From Thermoleophilia bacterium (lineage in GTDB: Bacteria > Actinomycetota > Thermoleophilia > Gaiellales > Gaiellaceae), in the NCBI GenBank assembly GCA_013362295.1, contig JABFWJ010000239.1, positions 1 through 9,152 on the forward strand: 9,152 nt of DNA, written 5' to 3'. The notes under the pieces are model-generated. The model was not told the DNA's origin and searched no databases. It saw only the letters and a program-made list of their open reading frames with translations. This document shows, piece by piece, positions 1 through 5,922 of the stretch (its first letter is position 1; the number at the start of each line of letters is the position of its first letter). Both the position numbers and the translations under genes were made by a program.

Positions 1-86
1 GACTGACGCGCGAGCGCGTGCGTCAGATCGAGACCGAGGCCCTGCGCAAGCTCGCGCAGAACGAAGACCTCGCCGACGCTGCGTAG
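1..86 (+). CDS. Primary sigma-70 factor (RpoD/SigA type), C-terminal end only
   Basis: Reading from base 3, the last 27 codons before TAG at 84-86 give LTRERVRQIETEALRKL followed by AQNEDLADAA. This matches the end of sigma-70 region 4.2, the recognition helix and following basic segment that bind the -35 element; the consensus in primary sigma factors is close to VTRERIRQIEAKALRKL. The gene is cut by the window start, so its other regions cannot be seen. A short acidic tail after the conserved block is normal for SigA-type proteins. An alternative group 2 sigma factor ends the same way, so principal versus alternative is not settled. The paired hairpin repeat starts 15 bases after the stop. 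Confidence 0.85.
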   Translation, partial: LTRERVRQIETEALRKLAQNEDLADAA

Positions 87-101
87 TTAACTCGCGGAGC
101 T

Positions 102-170
102 CGAATCTGGTTCGGCGTCGCCGAATCAGATTCGGGTTCCCAATCTGATTCGCGCAGCGAACCAGATTGG
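102..170. repeat. Paired hairpin repeat, copy 1 (REP/BIME-like)
   Basis: Two hairpins lie side by side. Hairpin A pairs 102-116 with 120-134 around a 3-base loop (15 pairs, one of them G-T, which is G-U in plus-strand RNA). Hairpin B pairs 140-153 with 157-170 around loop GCA (14 pairs, one A-C on the plus strand, which is G-U in minus-strand RNA). Hairpin B is close to the reverse complement of hairpin A: both share the core AATCTGRTTCG. The unit is therefore an inverted pair, as in bacterial BIMEs. A related copy is at 7273-7340. There is no T-tract after either hairpin, so a classical intrinsic terminator is not shown, though the element sits between a stop codon (86) and the next start (203) and could still end or protect transcripts. 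Confidence 0.9.
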
Positions 171-190
171 AGCAGTTCACTCCGGGTGTC

Positions 191-196
191 TAGGCT
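191..196 (+). promoter_or_regulatory. Candidate -10 element (TAGGCT) for a leaderless antiporter transcript
   Basis: TAGGCT fits the actinobacterial -10 pattern TANNNT. Six bases separate it from the ATG at 203, the distance expected if transcription starts on the A of the start codon. There is no Shine-Dalgarno sequence before that ATG, which agrees with a leaderless mRNA. A weak -35-like TTGGAG (167-172) lies 18 bases upstream and overlaps the outer edge of the repeat. This is inference from spacing only. Confidence 0.4.
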
Positions 197-202
197 CGGG
201 CG

Positions 203-1777
203 ATGCACTTCACCGCCCACGACGAGCTTCAGCTGCTGGCCCTGATCGCCGCGCTCGCGGCGATGCTCGTCGTCGCGGCGGTGGGACGGCTGCCGGCGCC
301 GTTGCTCTTCGTGGCCGGCGGGCTCGTCCTCGGCTTCGTGCCCGGGCTCCCGCACTTTCAGCTGGCGCCCGACCTCGTGCTGGTGGCGATCCTGCCGCCG
401 CTCCTCTACTCGTCCGCGTTCTTCACCGGCCTGCGCGACCTGCGCGCGAACCTGCGGCCGATCTCGCTGCTCGCGATCGGGCTCGTCGCCACGACGACGT
501 GCACCGTCGCGGTCGTCGCGCACGCGGCGGTCTCCGGGCTCTCGTGGGGCGCGGCGTTCACGCTGGGCGCGATCGTCTCGCCGACCGACGCGCTCGCAGC
601 GACCGAGGTGATCCGTCGCGTCGTCGTCCCCCGCCGCATCGTCGCGATCATCGAGGGCGAGAGCCTCGTCAACGACGGCTTCGCACTCGTCCTCTACAAG
701 ACCGCGGTCGCCGCGGCCGTCGCCGGCACGTTCTCGCTCTGGAGCGCGTCGTGGCACCTCGTGGTCAACGTGATCGGCGGGATCGCCGTCGGGCTCGGAG
801 TCGGCTACGTCGTGCGGCAGGTCCGCCGCCGCATCGACGACGCCCCGACCGAGGTCTCGCTCGCGCTGCTCTCAGGCTACCTCGCATACCTCCCCGCCAA
901 CGCGATCGGCGTCTCCGGCGTGCTGGCTGCCGTGACGATCGGCGTCTACATGGGCTGGTATACGCCTCAGCTCACGAACGGGATCACCCGCCTATCGGGA
1001 AACGCGTTCTGGGAGATCGTCGCGTTCTTCGTCAACGCGCTCCTGTTCGCGCTCGTCGGCCTGCAGCTGCACGGGATCGTCGACAGGCTCGGCGGGCGCG
1101 CGACCTCGTCGCTGCTCGCCGATGCGATCCTCGTCTGTGTCGCCGTGATCGCGACGCGCATCGTGTGGGTGCCCGTCTTCACGTACCTTCCGCGCTTCCT
1201 CTTCCGGCGGATTCGCGAGCGCGACCCGTATCCGCCGTGGCAGTTCCCGGTGCTGATCTCCTGGGCCGGCATCCGGGGTGCGGTCTCGCTCGCCGCCGCG
1301 CTCGCGCTGCCGACGGGACTCGCCGGCCGTGACTTGATCGTCTTCATCACGTTCGCGGTGATCCTCGTCACGCTCGTCGGGCAGGGCCTGACGCTGCCAC
1401 TGCTCGCCCGTGCGCTCCGAGCCCAGGACGACGGCGGCGCGGAGCGTGAGGACGCGAAGGCGCGCATCAAGGCCGCCGAGGCCGCGCTCGAGCGCCTGGA
1501 GGAGCTCGCGGCCGAGGGCTGGGTGCGCGAGGACACCGCCGAGCGGACGCGCGGCCTGTACCGGTTCCGGACGAATCGCTTCACCGCCCGCTACCACGGC
1601 GTCGACGACGAAGGTGTCGAGGAGCGCTCGCAGCAGTACCAGCGGCTACGCCGTGAGCTGCTCGAGGCCGAGCGCCAGGCCGTGCTGCGCCTGCGGAACC
1701 AGGGCACGATCACCGAGGAGGTGATGCAGCGCGTGCAGCGCGACATCGACCTCGAGGACCTGCGCCTGGACGTCTAG
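203..1777 (+). CDS. Na+/H+ antiporter, CPA1 family
   Basis: A 524-residue polytopic membrane protein that should exchange external protons for cytoplasmic Na+ (or another monovalent cation) for pH and salt homeostasis. Residues 1 to about 405 form about 12 hydrophobic segments. CPA1 signatures are visible: SPTDA at 126-130, the ion-binding ESLVND at 153-158 (N157, D158), and the conserved Arg motif SWAGIRGAVSLA around R358. The last 120 or so residues are charged and helical (many Glu/Arg/Ala) and form a cytoplasmic tail, normal for bacterial NhaP/YjcE-like members. The ATG at 203 gives a natural N-terminus leading into the first membrane segment; there is no Shine-Dalgarno, and a TANNNT box sits where a leaderless promoter would be. 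The stop overlaps the stop of the convergent MFS gene. Ion specificity (Na+, K+, Li+) cannot be read from sequence. Confidence 0.93.
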   Translation: MHFTAHDELQLLALIAALAAMLVVAAVGRLPAPLLFVAGGLVLGFVPGLPHFQLAPDLVLVAILPPLLYSSAFFTGLRDLRANLRPISLLAIGLVATTTCTVAVVAHAAVSGLSWGAAFTLGAIVSPTDALAATEVIRRVVVPRRIVAIIEGESLVNDGFALVLYKTAVAAAVAGTFSLWSASWHLVVNVIGGIAVGLGVGYVVRQVRRRIDDAPTEVSLALLSGYLAYLPANAIGVSGVLAAVTIGVYMGWYTPQLTNGITRLSGNAFWEIVAFFVNALLFALVGLQLHGIVDRLGGRATSSLLADAILVCVAVIATRIVWVPVFTYLPRFLFRRIRERDPYPPWQFPVLISWAGIRGAVSLAAALALPTGLAGRDLIVFITFAVILVTLVGQGLTLPLLARALRAQDDGGAEREDAKARIKAAEAALERLEELAAEGWVREDTAERTRGLYRFRTNRFTARYHGVDDEGVEERSQQYQRLRRELLEAERQAVLRLRNQGTITEEVMQRVQRDIDLEDLRLDV

Positions 1778-3030
1778 GCAGGTACGAGCGCCGGTTGTCC
1801 GACCGGCCGTGCGATCTGCGAGACGAGCCCGACGGCGAACAGGCAGAGCAGACCCGACGTGCCGAAGGCCCAGCCGTAGCTCCCGAACCACGTTCGCACG
1901 GCGCCGGCGCCCCACGCCGCCACGGCGGCCCCCGCCATGTGCGCCGCGAAGATCCACCCGAACACGACGCCGACCGACTCGCGGCCGAACAGCTCGGCGG
2001 TCAGCGCGACCGTCGGCGGGACCGTCGCCACCCAGTCGAGGCCGTAGAACACGACAAAGAGGATCAACCCGAACCGCGGCGCGCCGAACGCATACGGCAG
2101 CGCGAGCAGGCTGAGCCCGCGCAGGCCGTAGTACCACGCGAGCAGGAGCCGCGGGTCGTACCGGTCGGTCAGCCACCCGGAGCACAGCGTTCCGACGAGG
2201 TCGAAGAGGCCGATCGTCGCGAGCAGCGACGCGGCGGCGACCTCGCCGAAGCCGTGGTCCATCGCAGCCGGAATGAGGTGCGTGCCGATGAGGCCGTTCG
2301 TCGAGGCGCCGCAGATGAAGAAGCTGCCGGCGAGCAGCCAGAACGGCGTCGAGGTGCGCACCGCGGCGAGCGTTCGCAGCGCCGAGGCGAACGGATTGCC
2401 CGTCGCCGCGCGCGGCGGCTCGAGCACGTCACCGCCGAACGGCGCGATCCCGACGTCGTACGGCCGGTCGCGGATGAACAGCAGGACGAGTGGCAGCACG
2501 AGCACGAGCGCGACGGCAGCCGCGGTCCCGGCCGCATAGCGCCAGCCCCAGTGCGTGACGATGAACGCGAGCAGCGGCAGGAAGACCAGCTGGCCGGTCG
2601 CATTCGAGGCCGTCAGCAGCCCGGTCACGAGCCCGCGCCGCCGAACGAACCAGCGGTTCGCGATCATCGCGCCGAGCGGCACCGAGATCGCACCGGTCGC
2701 GGCGGCGTTGACGACACCCCAGAGCACGTCCAGCTGCCACGGCGCAGTCATCAGCGTGCTCAGGCCGGCGCCGACGGAGATGCCGAGCACCGCGACGGTG
2801 ATCACGCGCCGCATCCCGTAGCGCTCGACGAACGCCGCCGCAAAGGGGCCGCCGAGGCCGTAGATCACGAGGTTGATCGCAATCGCGAAGCCGATCGTCG
2901 CGCGGCTCCAGCCGAACTCGTTCTGGAGCGGCACGATCAGGACACCCGTCGTCGACCGGAAGCCGGCCGAGGTGATCAGGGTCACGAGGCCCACGGCCGC
3001 GATCAGCCAGGAGTAATGGACGCGCCTCAC
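1774..3030 (-). CDS. Major facilitator superfamily transporter
   Basis: A 418-residue protein with about 12 hydrophobic segments in two halves. The N-terminal half reads like the oxalate/formate antiporter and monocarboxylate-porter branch of the MFS: FGWSRATIGFAIAIN, then GPFAAAFVERYGMRRV as the loop 2-3 motif region, and WLTDRYDPR at the equivalent loop of the second half. The substrate cannot be deduced; small organic anions are typical for this branch. The start is GTG (3030-3028), with no clear Shine-Dalgarno. A TACGTT box (minus strand, 3045-3040) lies nine bases upstream and could be a -10 for a very short leader. It follows the anti-sigma stop by 34 bases on the same strand, so it may be the last gene of the SDR-sigma-anti-sigma operon, with or without its own promoter. 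Its TAG overlaps the antiporter TAG inside CTAG. Confidence 0.88.
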   Translation of the reverse strand: MRRVHYSWLIAAVGLVTLITSAGFRSTTGVLIVPLQNEFGWSRATIGFAIAINLVIYGLGGPFAAAFVERYGMRRVITVAVLGISVGAGLSTLMTAPWQLDVLWGVVNAAATGAISVPLGAMIANRWFVRRRGLVTGLLTASNATGQLVFLPLLAFIVTHWGWRYAAGTAAAVALVLVLPLVLLFIRDRPYDVGIAPFGGDVLEPPRAATGNPFASALRTLAAVRTSTPFWLLAGSFFICGASTNGLIGTHLIPAAMDHGFGEVAAASLLATIGLFDLVGTLCSGWLTDRYDPRLLLAWYYGLRGLSLLALPYAFGAPRFGLILFVVFYGLDWVATVPPTVALTAELFGRESVGVVFGWIFAAHMAGAAVAAWGAGAVRTWFGSYGWAFGTSGLLCLFAVGLVSQIARPVGQPALVPA

Positions 3031-3064
3031 GCGAGACGCAACGTAATCGGCGACGGGAACCTTC

Positions 3065-3667
3065 CTACGTCGAGAGGACGACCGGACCAGGCGTGTGCCG
3101 CGTCTCGGTCTGCTTCGTCACGACCCAGCCCTGGAAGCGCTTGAAGTCGTACGGCACCGACAGGCGTACCGTCGTCGTCCGCGCGTTGACCCGGAACGAG
3201 CCGCACGGGGCGATCGGCGTGCCGTTGCGCGTCAGCCAGAGCTCGTAGTACTCGCCCGCCTTCTGGGTCGGCAGGTTGTTCACCTCGAGCTGCATCGGCC
3301 AGTTGCCGGCGGAGTCCCGGGTCGCAACGCGCAGGAGCGCGAGCGCGTTCGAGCCGCGCATCGGAACGACTCGCTGCGCCGCGAACTCGGTCGGCTTCTT
3401 CTTCGCGTGCCCGACCAGGTAGCCGCCGCCGAAGCCGAGCACGAGGAGCGCCGCAGCCGCGACGGCCACCAGCGGCCAGCGCCGGCGCGGCAGGAGCGGG
3501 AACTGCATGACCTCGGCCTCGACCGGCGCAGACGGCAGGCGCTCGAGTGCGGGCGGCAGGTCCGGAGGCGGGCCGGCCTGCACGAGCAGGTTGTGGACGC
3601 GGCGGAGCCGTGCCTCCTCCTCGGCGCTGAGGCCGGTGCCGTCCACGAGGTCTTCGAAGCGGCTCAC
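3065..3667 (-). CDS. RskA-like membrane anti-sigma factor
   Basis: A 200-residue single-pass membrane protein. Residues 1-60 are cytoplasmic and should hold the sigma-binding helices (about 15-35). The membrane span is about 64-86, preceded by RRRW (positive-inside). The extracytoplasmic part (about 100-200) resembles the RskA C-terminal domain: YYELWLTRNGTPIAPCGSF, then FQGWVVTKQTETRHTPGPVVLST, matching the family pattern YxLWL...G.F and VT.E..GG...P.gpvvls. In known RskA systems regulated proteolysis of this protein frees the sigma factor. The start is GTG at 3667-3665, chosen because it forms a GTGA overlap with the upstream sigma stop; the open frame extends further upstream only as a shadow of the sigma gene. 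The N-terminus has no HxxxCxxC zinc motif. The inducing signal is unknown. Confidence 0.88.
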   Translation of the reverse strand: MSRFEDLVDGTGLSAEEEARLRRVHNLLVQAGPPPDLPPALERLPSAPVEAEVMQFPLLPRRRWPLVAVAAAALLVLGFGGGYLVGHAKKKPTEFAAQRVVPMRGSNALALLRVATRDSAGNWPMQLEVNNLPTQKAGEYYELWLTRNGTPIAPCGSFRVNARTTTVRLSVPYDFKRFQGWVVTKQTETRHTPGPVVLST

Positions 3668-4233
3668 GCGACCTCGTCTCCCAGGATGTCGGCCAGCTTG
3701 GCGAGCGCCGCGCGCGTCCGCGTCTTCACGGTCCCGAGCGGAATGCCGAGAAACTCCGCCACCTCGCTCTGCGAGAGGCCGCTCCAGTAGGCGAGCGCCA
3801 GGACCTCGCGCTCGCGCTCCGGCAGCTCCTCGAGCGCCCGGTGGACGCGCCAGGCGACCCAGCCCTGCTCGGCGCGGTCGCCGGGATCGGGGTCGGGCGT
3901 GGGCTCGTCCGGGATGTCGGACGGGATCTCGCTGCGTGCGCGGGCCCGGTCGACGATCGCGTTTCGCGCGACCGCGTAGAGCCACGGCGCGCCTGGACCG
4001 CGGTCGGGCCGGTACGACGACGCGGAGCGCCAGATCGACGCAAACGTCTCCTGCACGGCGTCCTCCGCCCGTCCGCGGTCGCCGAGCCGCCGCAACGCAA
4101 GGCCGAAGACGGGCCGGGCGTACCGTTGATAGAGATCTTCGAACGCCGAACGGTCACCAGTCGCCGCCCGCTGGATCAACTCCCCATCGCTGGTCACCAG
4201 CTGCATCGTACGGAGTGGGATCGCAAATGCCAC
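3664..4233 (-). CDS. ECF (group 4) RNA polymerase sigma factor
   Basis: A 189-residue sigma factor with regions 2 and 4 only, the normal ECF layout. Region 2 covers about 27-100 (SAFEDLYQRYARPVFGLALR, then AEDAVQETFASIW and APWLYAVARNAIVDRARAR). A Pro/Asp-rich linker follows (107-120). Region 4 covers about 130-184 (ALEELPEREREVLALAYW, then LSQSEVAEFLGIPLGTVKTR with the helix-turn-helix). It should direct RNA polymerase to a small regulon when released by the RskA-like protein encoded next door, whose GTG overlaps this TGA, so the two are translationally coupled. The start is uncertain: GTG at 4233 lies 16 bases after a GGAGGAGGA run, too far for a good Shine-Dalgarno; ATG at 4206 (MQLVTSDGEL) gives 180 residues and still keeps region 2 intact. 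The gene begins 7 bases after the SDR stop. Partner and length suggest the SigK-like branch, not proven. Confidence 0.93.
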   Translation of the reverse strand: MAFAIPLRTMQLVTSDGELIQRAATGDRSAFEDLYQRYARPVFGLALRRLGDRGRAEDAVQETFASIWRSASSYRPDRGPGAPWLYAVARNAIVDRARARSEIPSDIPDEPTPDPDPGDRAEQGWVAWRVHRALEELPEREREVLALAYWSGLSQSEVAEFLGIPLGTVKTRTRAALAKLADILGDEVA

Positions 4234-4240
4234 ATTAGTT

Positions 4241-4921
4241 CTACGGGCTTCCTCCTCCGCTGGATTTGAGCATGCGGCCTCCGTCCACGACGAGAGTGGC
4301 GCCTGTCACATACCCCGCGGCGGACAAGAACAACACCGCCTCGGCGACATCGTCGGGATCGCCGACGCGTCCCAGGAGCGTCTCGGCGGCGCGGCGGGCC
4401 TCCTGCCCGGGCTCGACCGCCACCGCGCCCGGCGCGACGCCGCAGACACGCACCTCGGGGGCGAGCGCCCGCGCGAGCACCCGGGTCAGCATCGCCTGGG
4501 CGGCCTTGGCGGCGCAGTGAGCCGCGAAGGAGGGCCAGGCCTGGAAGGACGCGACGTCCTCGACGATCACCAGCACGCCGCGCGCGTCGCGAAGCGCCGG
4601 CGCGGCGGCCTGGGCGAGGAAGAGCGTGCCCTTTGCGGTCACGCCCATCGCCGCGTCCCAGTCCTCCTCGGTGATGTCGTCGACCGGCTTCGGCACGAAG
4701 CCGTCGCCGGCGGCGTGCACGACCAGGTCGAGCCCGCCGAGCTCGTCGAGCGCGCGAACCGCGAGCGCGGCTGCTCCCGCACGCGTCCGCAGGTCGCCGT
4801 CGGCGCTGCCCGCCGCGAAGACGCTCCAGCCCTCGGCGCGCAGCCGCTCCGCGATCGCAGTGCCGACGCGACCCGTTCCACCGGCCACCAGGGCGCGCTT
4901 GTGAGGAGTCCGTAAGGGCAT
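4241..4921 (-). CDS. SDR-fold (short-chain dehydrogenase-like) protein with His at the catalytic Tyr position
   Basis: A 226-residue Rossmann-fold protein. The dinucleotide-binding loop is GGTGRVG (14-20), then VVHAAGDG (67-74, replacing the usual NNAG), and the tail is GAVLFLSA-like ending in VTGATLVVDGGRML, the standard SDR C-terminus. Family feel is close to pteridine reductase/FolM-like SDRs (VIVEDVASFQAWPSFAAHC, RALAPEVRVCGVAPGAV). In that branch the active-site Ser is often Asp, as here (D122), but the Tyr of YxxxK is normally kept. Here the motif reads H135-C-A-A-K139 (CAC codon at 4519-4517). Reduced or altered oxidoreductase activity is therefore likely. The start at ATG 4921 gives MPLRTPHKRALVAGG directly before the first strand; the 31-codon upstream extension overlaps the divergent promoter region and looks non-coding. 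It is probably the first gene of the operon with the sigma and anti-sigma genes. Confidence 0.87.
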   Translation of the reverse strand: MPLRTPHKRALVAGGTGRVGTAIAERLRAEGWSVFAAGSADGDLRTRAGAAALAVRALDELGGLDLVVHAAGDGFVPKPVDDITEEDWDAAMGVTAKGTLFLAQAAAPALRDARGVLVIVEDVASFQAWPSFAAHCAAKAAQAMLTRVLARALAPEVRVCGVAPGAVAVEPGQEARRAAETLLGRVGDPDDVAEAVLFLSAAGYVTGATLVVDGGRMLKSSGGGSP

Positions 4922-4954
4922 GCTCGCGCTGAGTAAAACAGAGCGGTTCGCGCA

Positions 4955-4982
4955 TTGACTTCGCTGCCGGAGGGGACAACAT
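4955..4982 (+). promoter_or_regulatory. Candidate promoter for the cupredoxin-fold gene
   Basis: TTGACT (4955-4960) is five of six to the -35 consensus. CAACAT (4977-4982), 16 bases further, is a weak -10. The start codon follows at 5017, leaving a leader of roughly 28 bases that contains the Shine-Dalgarno. An inverted repeat CTGCCG (4964-4969) / CGGCAG (4983-4988) straddles the spacer and -10. This 95-base region must also hold the promoter of the divergent SDR gene, for which I see no convincing boxes. Confidence 0.4.
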
Positions 4983-5000
4983 CGGCAGTTGAACCGCGAC

Positions 5001-5007
5001 AGGAAGG
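5001..5007 (+). promoter_or_regulatory. Ribosome binding site of the cupredoxin-fold gene
   Basis: AGGAAGG lies nine bases before ATG 5017. It is one of the few clear Shine-Dalgarno sequences in the window and fixes this start. Confidence 0.75.
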
Positions 5008-5016
5008 AATGCACCG

Positions 5017-5883
5017 ATGCGCAAGCTGATCCTCGTACTCGCGGCGCTCACCGCCCTCGTAGGCGCAGGGCCGGCCGGCGCGGCGACCACCAAGACGGTT
5101 AACATCTTCGGCTCCGCGTTCTCGCCGAAGTCGGTGACGATCACCGAGGGCGACACCATCACCTGGGTGAACAAGGACAACACGAACCACCAGGTCCTCG
5201 CGGACAAGGGACAGTTCGTGTCGGCGATCCTGAGACCGAAGCAGAGCTTCTCGTTCACGTTCAACGCGGCGGGGACGTACACGTACAAGGACGAGCTCCA
5301 TCCGACGGTCAGGGGCACGATCGTCGTGAAGGGCGCGCCGCCGACGCTGACGCTCGCGGTCTCCTCGCAGTACGTCGTCTTCGGTGACACGGTCACGTTG
5401 AGCGGCGTCATCTCGAGTCACAAGGGCGGCGAGCAGGTGACGATCTACTACCAGCCGTATCCGCAGCCGAACCTGATCCAGCGCACGACGGTGCTGACCG
5501 CGGCCGACGGCTCGTACAGCTTCATCGTCAAGCCGCAGATCGCAACGAACTATCAGGCGACCTGGAAGGGCGCGTTCGCCACGCCGACGTCGGTGCAGGT
5601 GCAGCCGAGGCTGACGATCGGCCGGAACAACGCGTGGATCATCCACGCCTCCGCCGGCGTGTCCTTCAACGGCAAGGCCGTGCAGTTCCAGCGGCTGAAC
5701 ACGGCGACGGGTCAGTGGGTGACGCTGAAGAAGGCGATCCTCAACTCGAGGTCGTCTGCGCGGTTCGCCCTCAAGCTGCCGAAGGGAATGAACCAGCTGC
5801 GCGTCACGATGTCCGTCAACCAGGCGGGTGCCGGCTTCCTGGGTGCCATCAGCCCGGTCCTCAAGTGGCGCCAGGCGACCTGA
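5017..5883 (+). CDS. Secreted cupredoxin-fold protein with beta-sandwich C-terminus; type 1 copper Cys absent
   Basis: A 288-residue exported protein. Residues 1-23 are a signal peptide (MRKLILVLAALTALVGAGPA, cleavage near AGA-AT). Residues 25-105 form a plastocyanin/amicyanin-like domain: VNIFGSAFSPKSVTITEGDT, then ITWVNKDNTNHQVLAD, then GTYTYKDELHPTVRGTIVV. Aligned by eye to the amicyanin-type loop Y-x-Y-x-C-x-x-H-P-x-M-x-G, the two His remain (H58, H95) but the Cys is D92 and the Met is V98. A blue copper centre is therefore not expected; a type 2-like metal site or a structural role is possible. Residues 108-197 and 198-288 look like two Ig-like or carboxypeptidase-regulatory-like beta domains (FGDTVTLSGVISSHKGGEQV ... 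DGSYSF). ATG 5017 is supported by AGGAAGG. It converges on the SOD gene with only 24 bases between stops. An electron-transfer role would need an intact site, so I do not assign one. Confidence 0.85.
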   Translation: MRKLILVLAALTALVGAGPAGAATTKTVNIFGSAFSPKSVTITEGDTITWVNKDNTNHQVLADKGQFVSAILRPKQSFSFTFNAAGTYTYKDELHPTVRGTIVVKGAPPTLTLAVSSQYVVFGDTVTLSGVISSHKGGEQVTIYYQPYPQPNLIQRTTVLTAADGSYSFIVKPQIATNYQATWKGAFATPTSVQVQPRLTIGRNNAWIIHASAGVSFNGKAVQFQRLNTATGQWVTLKKAILNSRSSARFALKLPKGMNQLRVTMSVNQAGAGFLGAISPVLKWRQAT

Positions 5884-5900
5884 CGTAGCGGGCAGACGGG

Positions 5901-5922
5901 GCGCGCGCTACGAGGCGCGCGC
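5901..5922. terminator. GC-only hairpin between convergent genes, possible bidirectional terminator
   Basis: GCGCGCGC at 5901-5908 can pair with GCGCGCGC at 5915-5922 around a 6-base loop. An overlapping perfect 16-base palindrome, CGAGGCGCGCGCCTCG, spans 5911-5926. The element lies 17 bases after the cupredoxin stop and covers the last codons and stop of the SOD gene. There is no T-tract on either side, and alternating GC runs arise easily in this composition, so the terminator role is tentative. Confidence 0.3.

Noticed and set aside
102..170. CRISPR-like repeat or classical rho-independent terminator
   Set aside because: Only two inverted hairpins without regular spacers, so not CRISPR; no T-tract follows either hairpin, so a classical terminator is not shown.
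1795..3144. 449-codon open frame on the plus strand opposite the MFS gene
   Set aside because: Composition is almost all Arg, Glu, Ala, Gly and Asp with no recognisable motif, and it is antisense to a well-supported membrane protein. Such frames are common in high-GC DNA.
3668..3985. N-terminal extension of the anti-sigma protein
   Set aside because: It lies inside the sigma gene in another frame; the GTG at 3667 forms the typical GTGA coupling.
4922..5014. 31-codon N-terminal extension of the SDR-like protein with several Cys residues
   Set aside because: It covers the promoter and Shine-Dalgarno region of the divergent gene and precedes a start that fits the Rossmann fold exactly.
4194..5411. 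405-codon minus-strand frame spanning the SDR gene and the cupredoxin gene
   Set aside because: It runs antisense to the cupredoxin gene and out of frame through the SDR gene, turning into an Arg/Ala-rich string. Both overlapped genes have strong family motifs.
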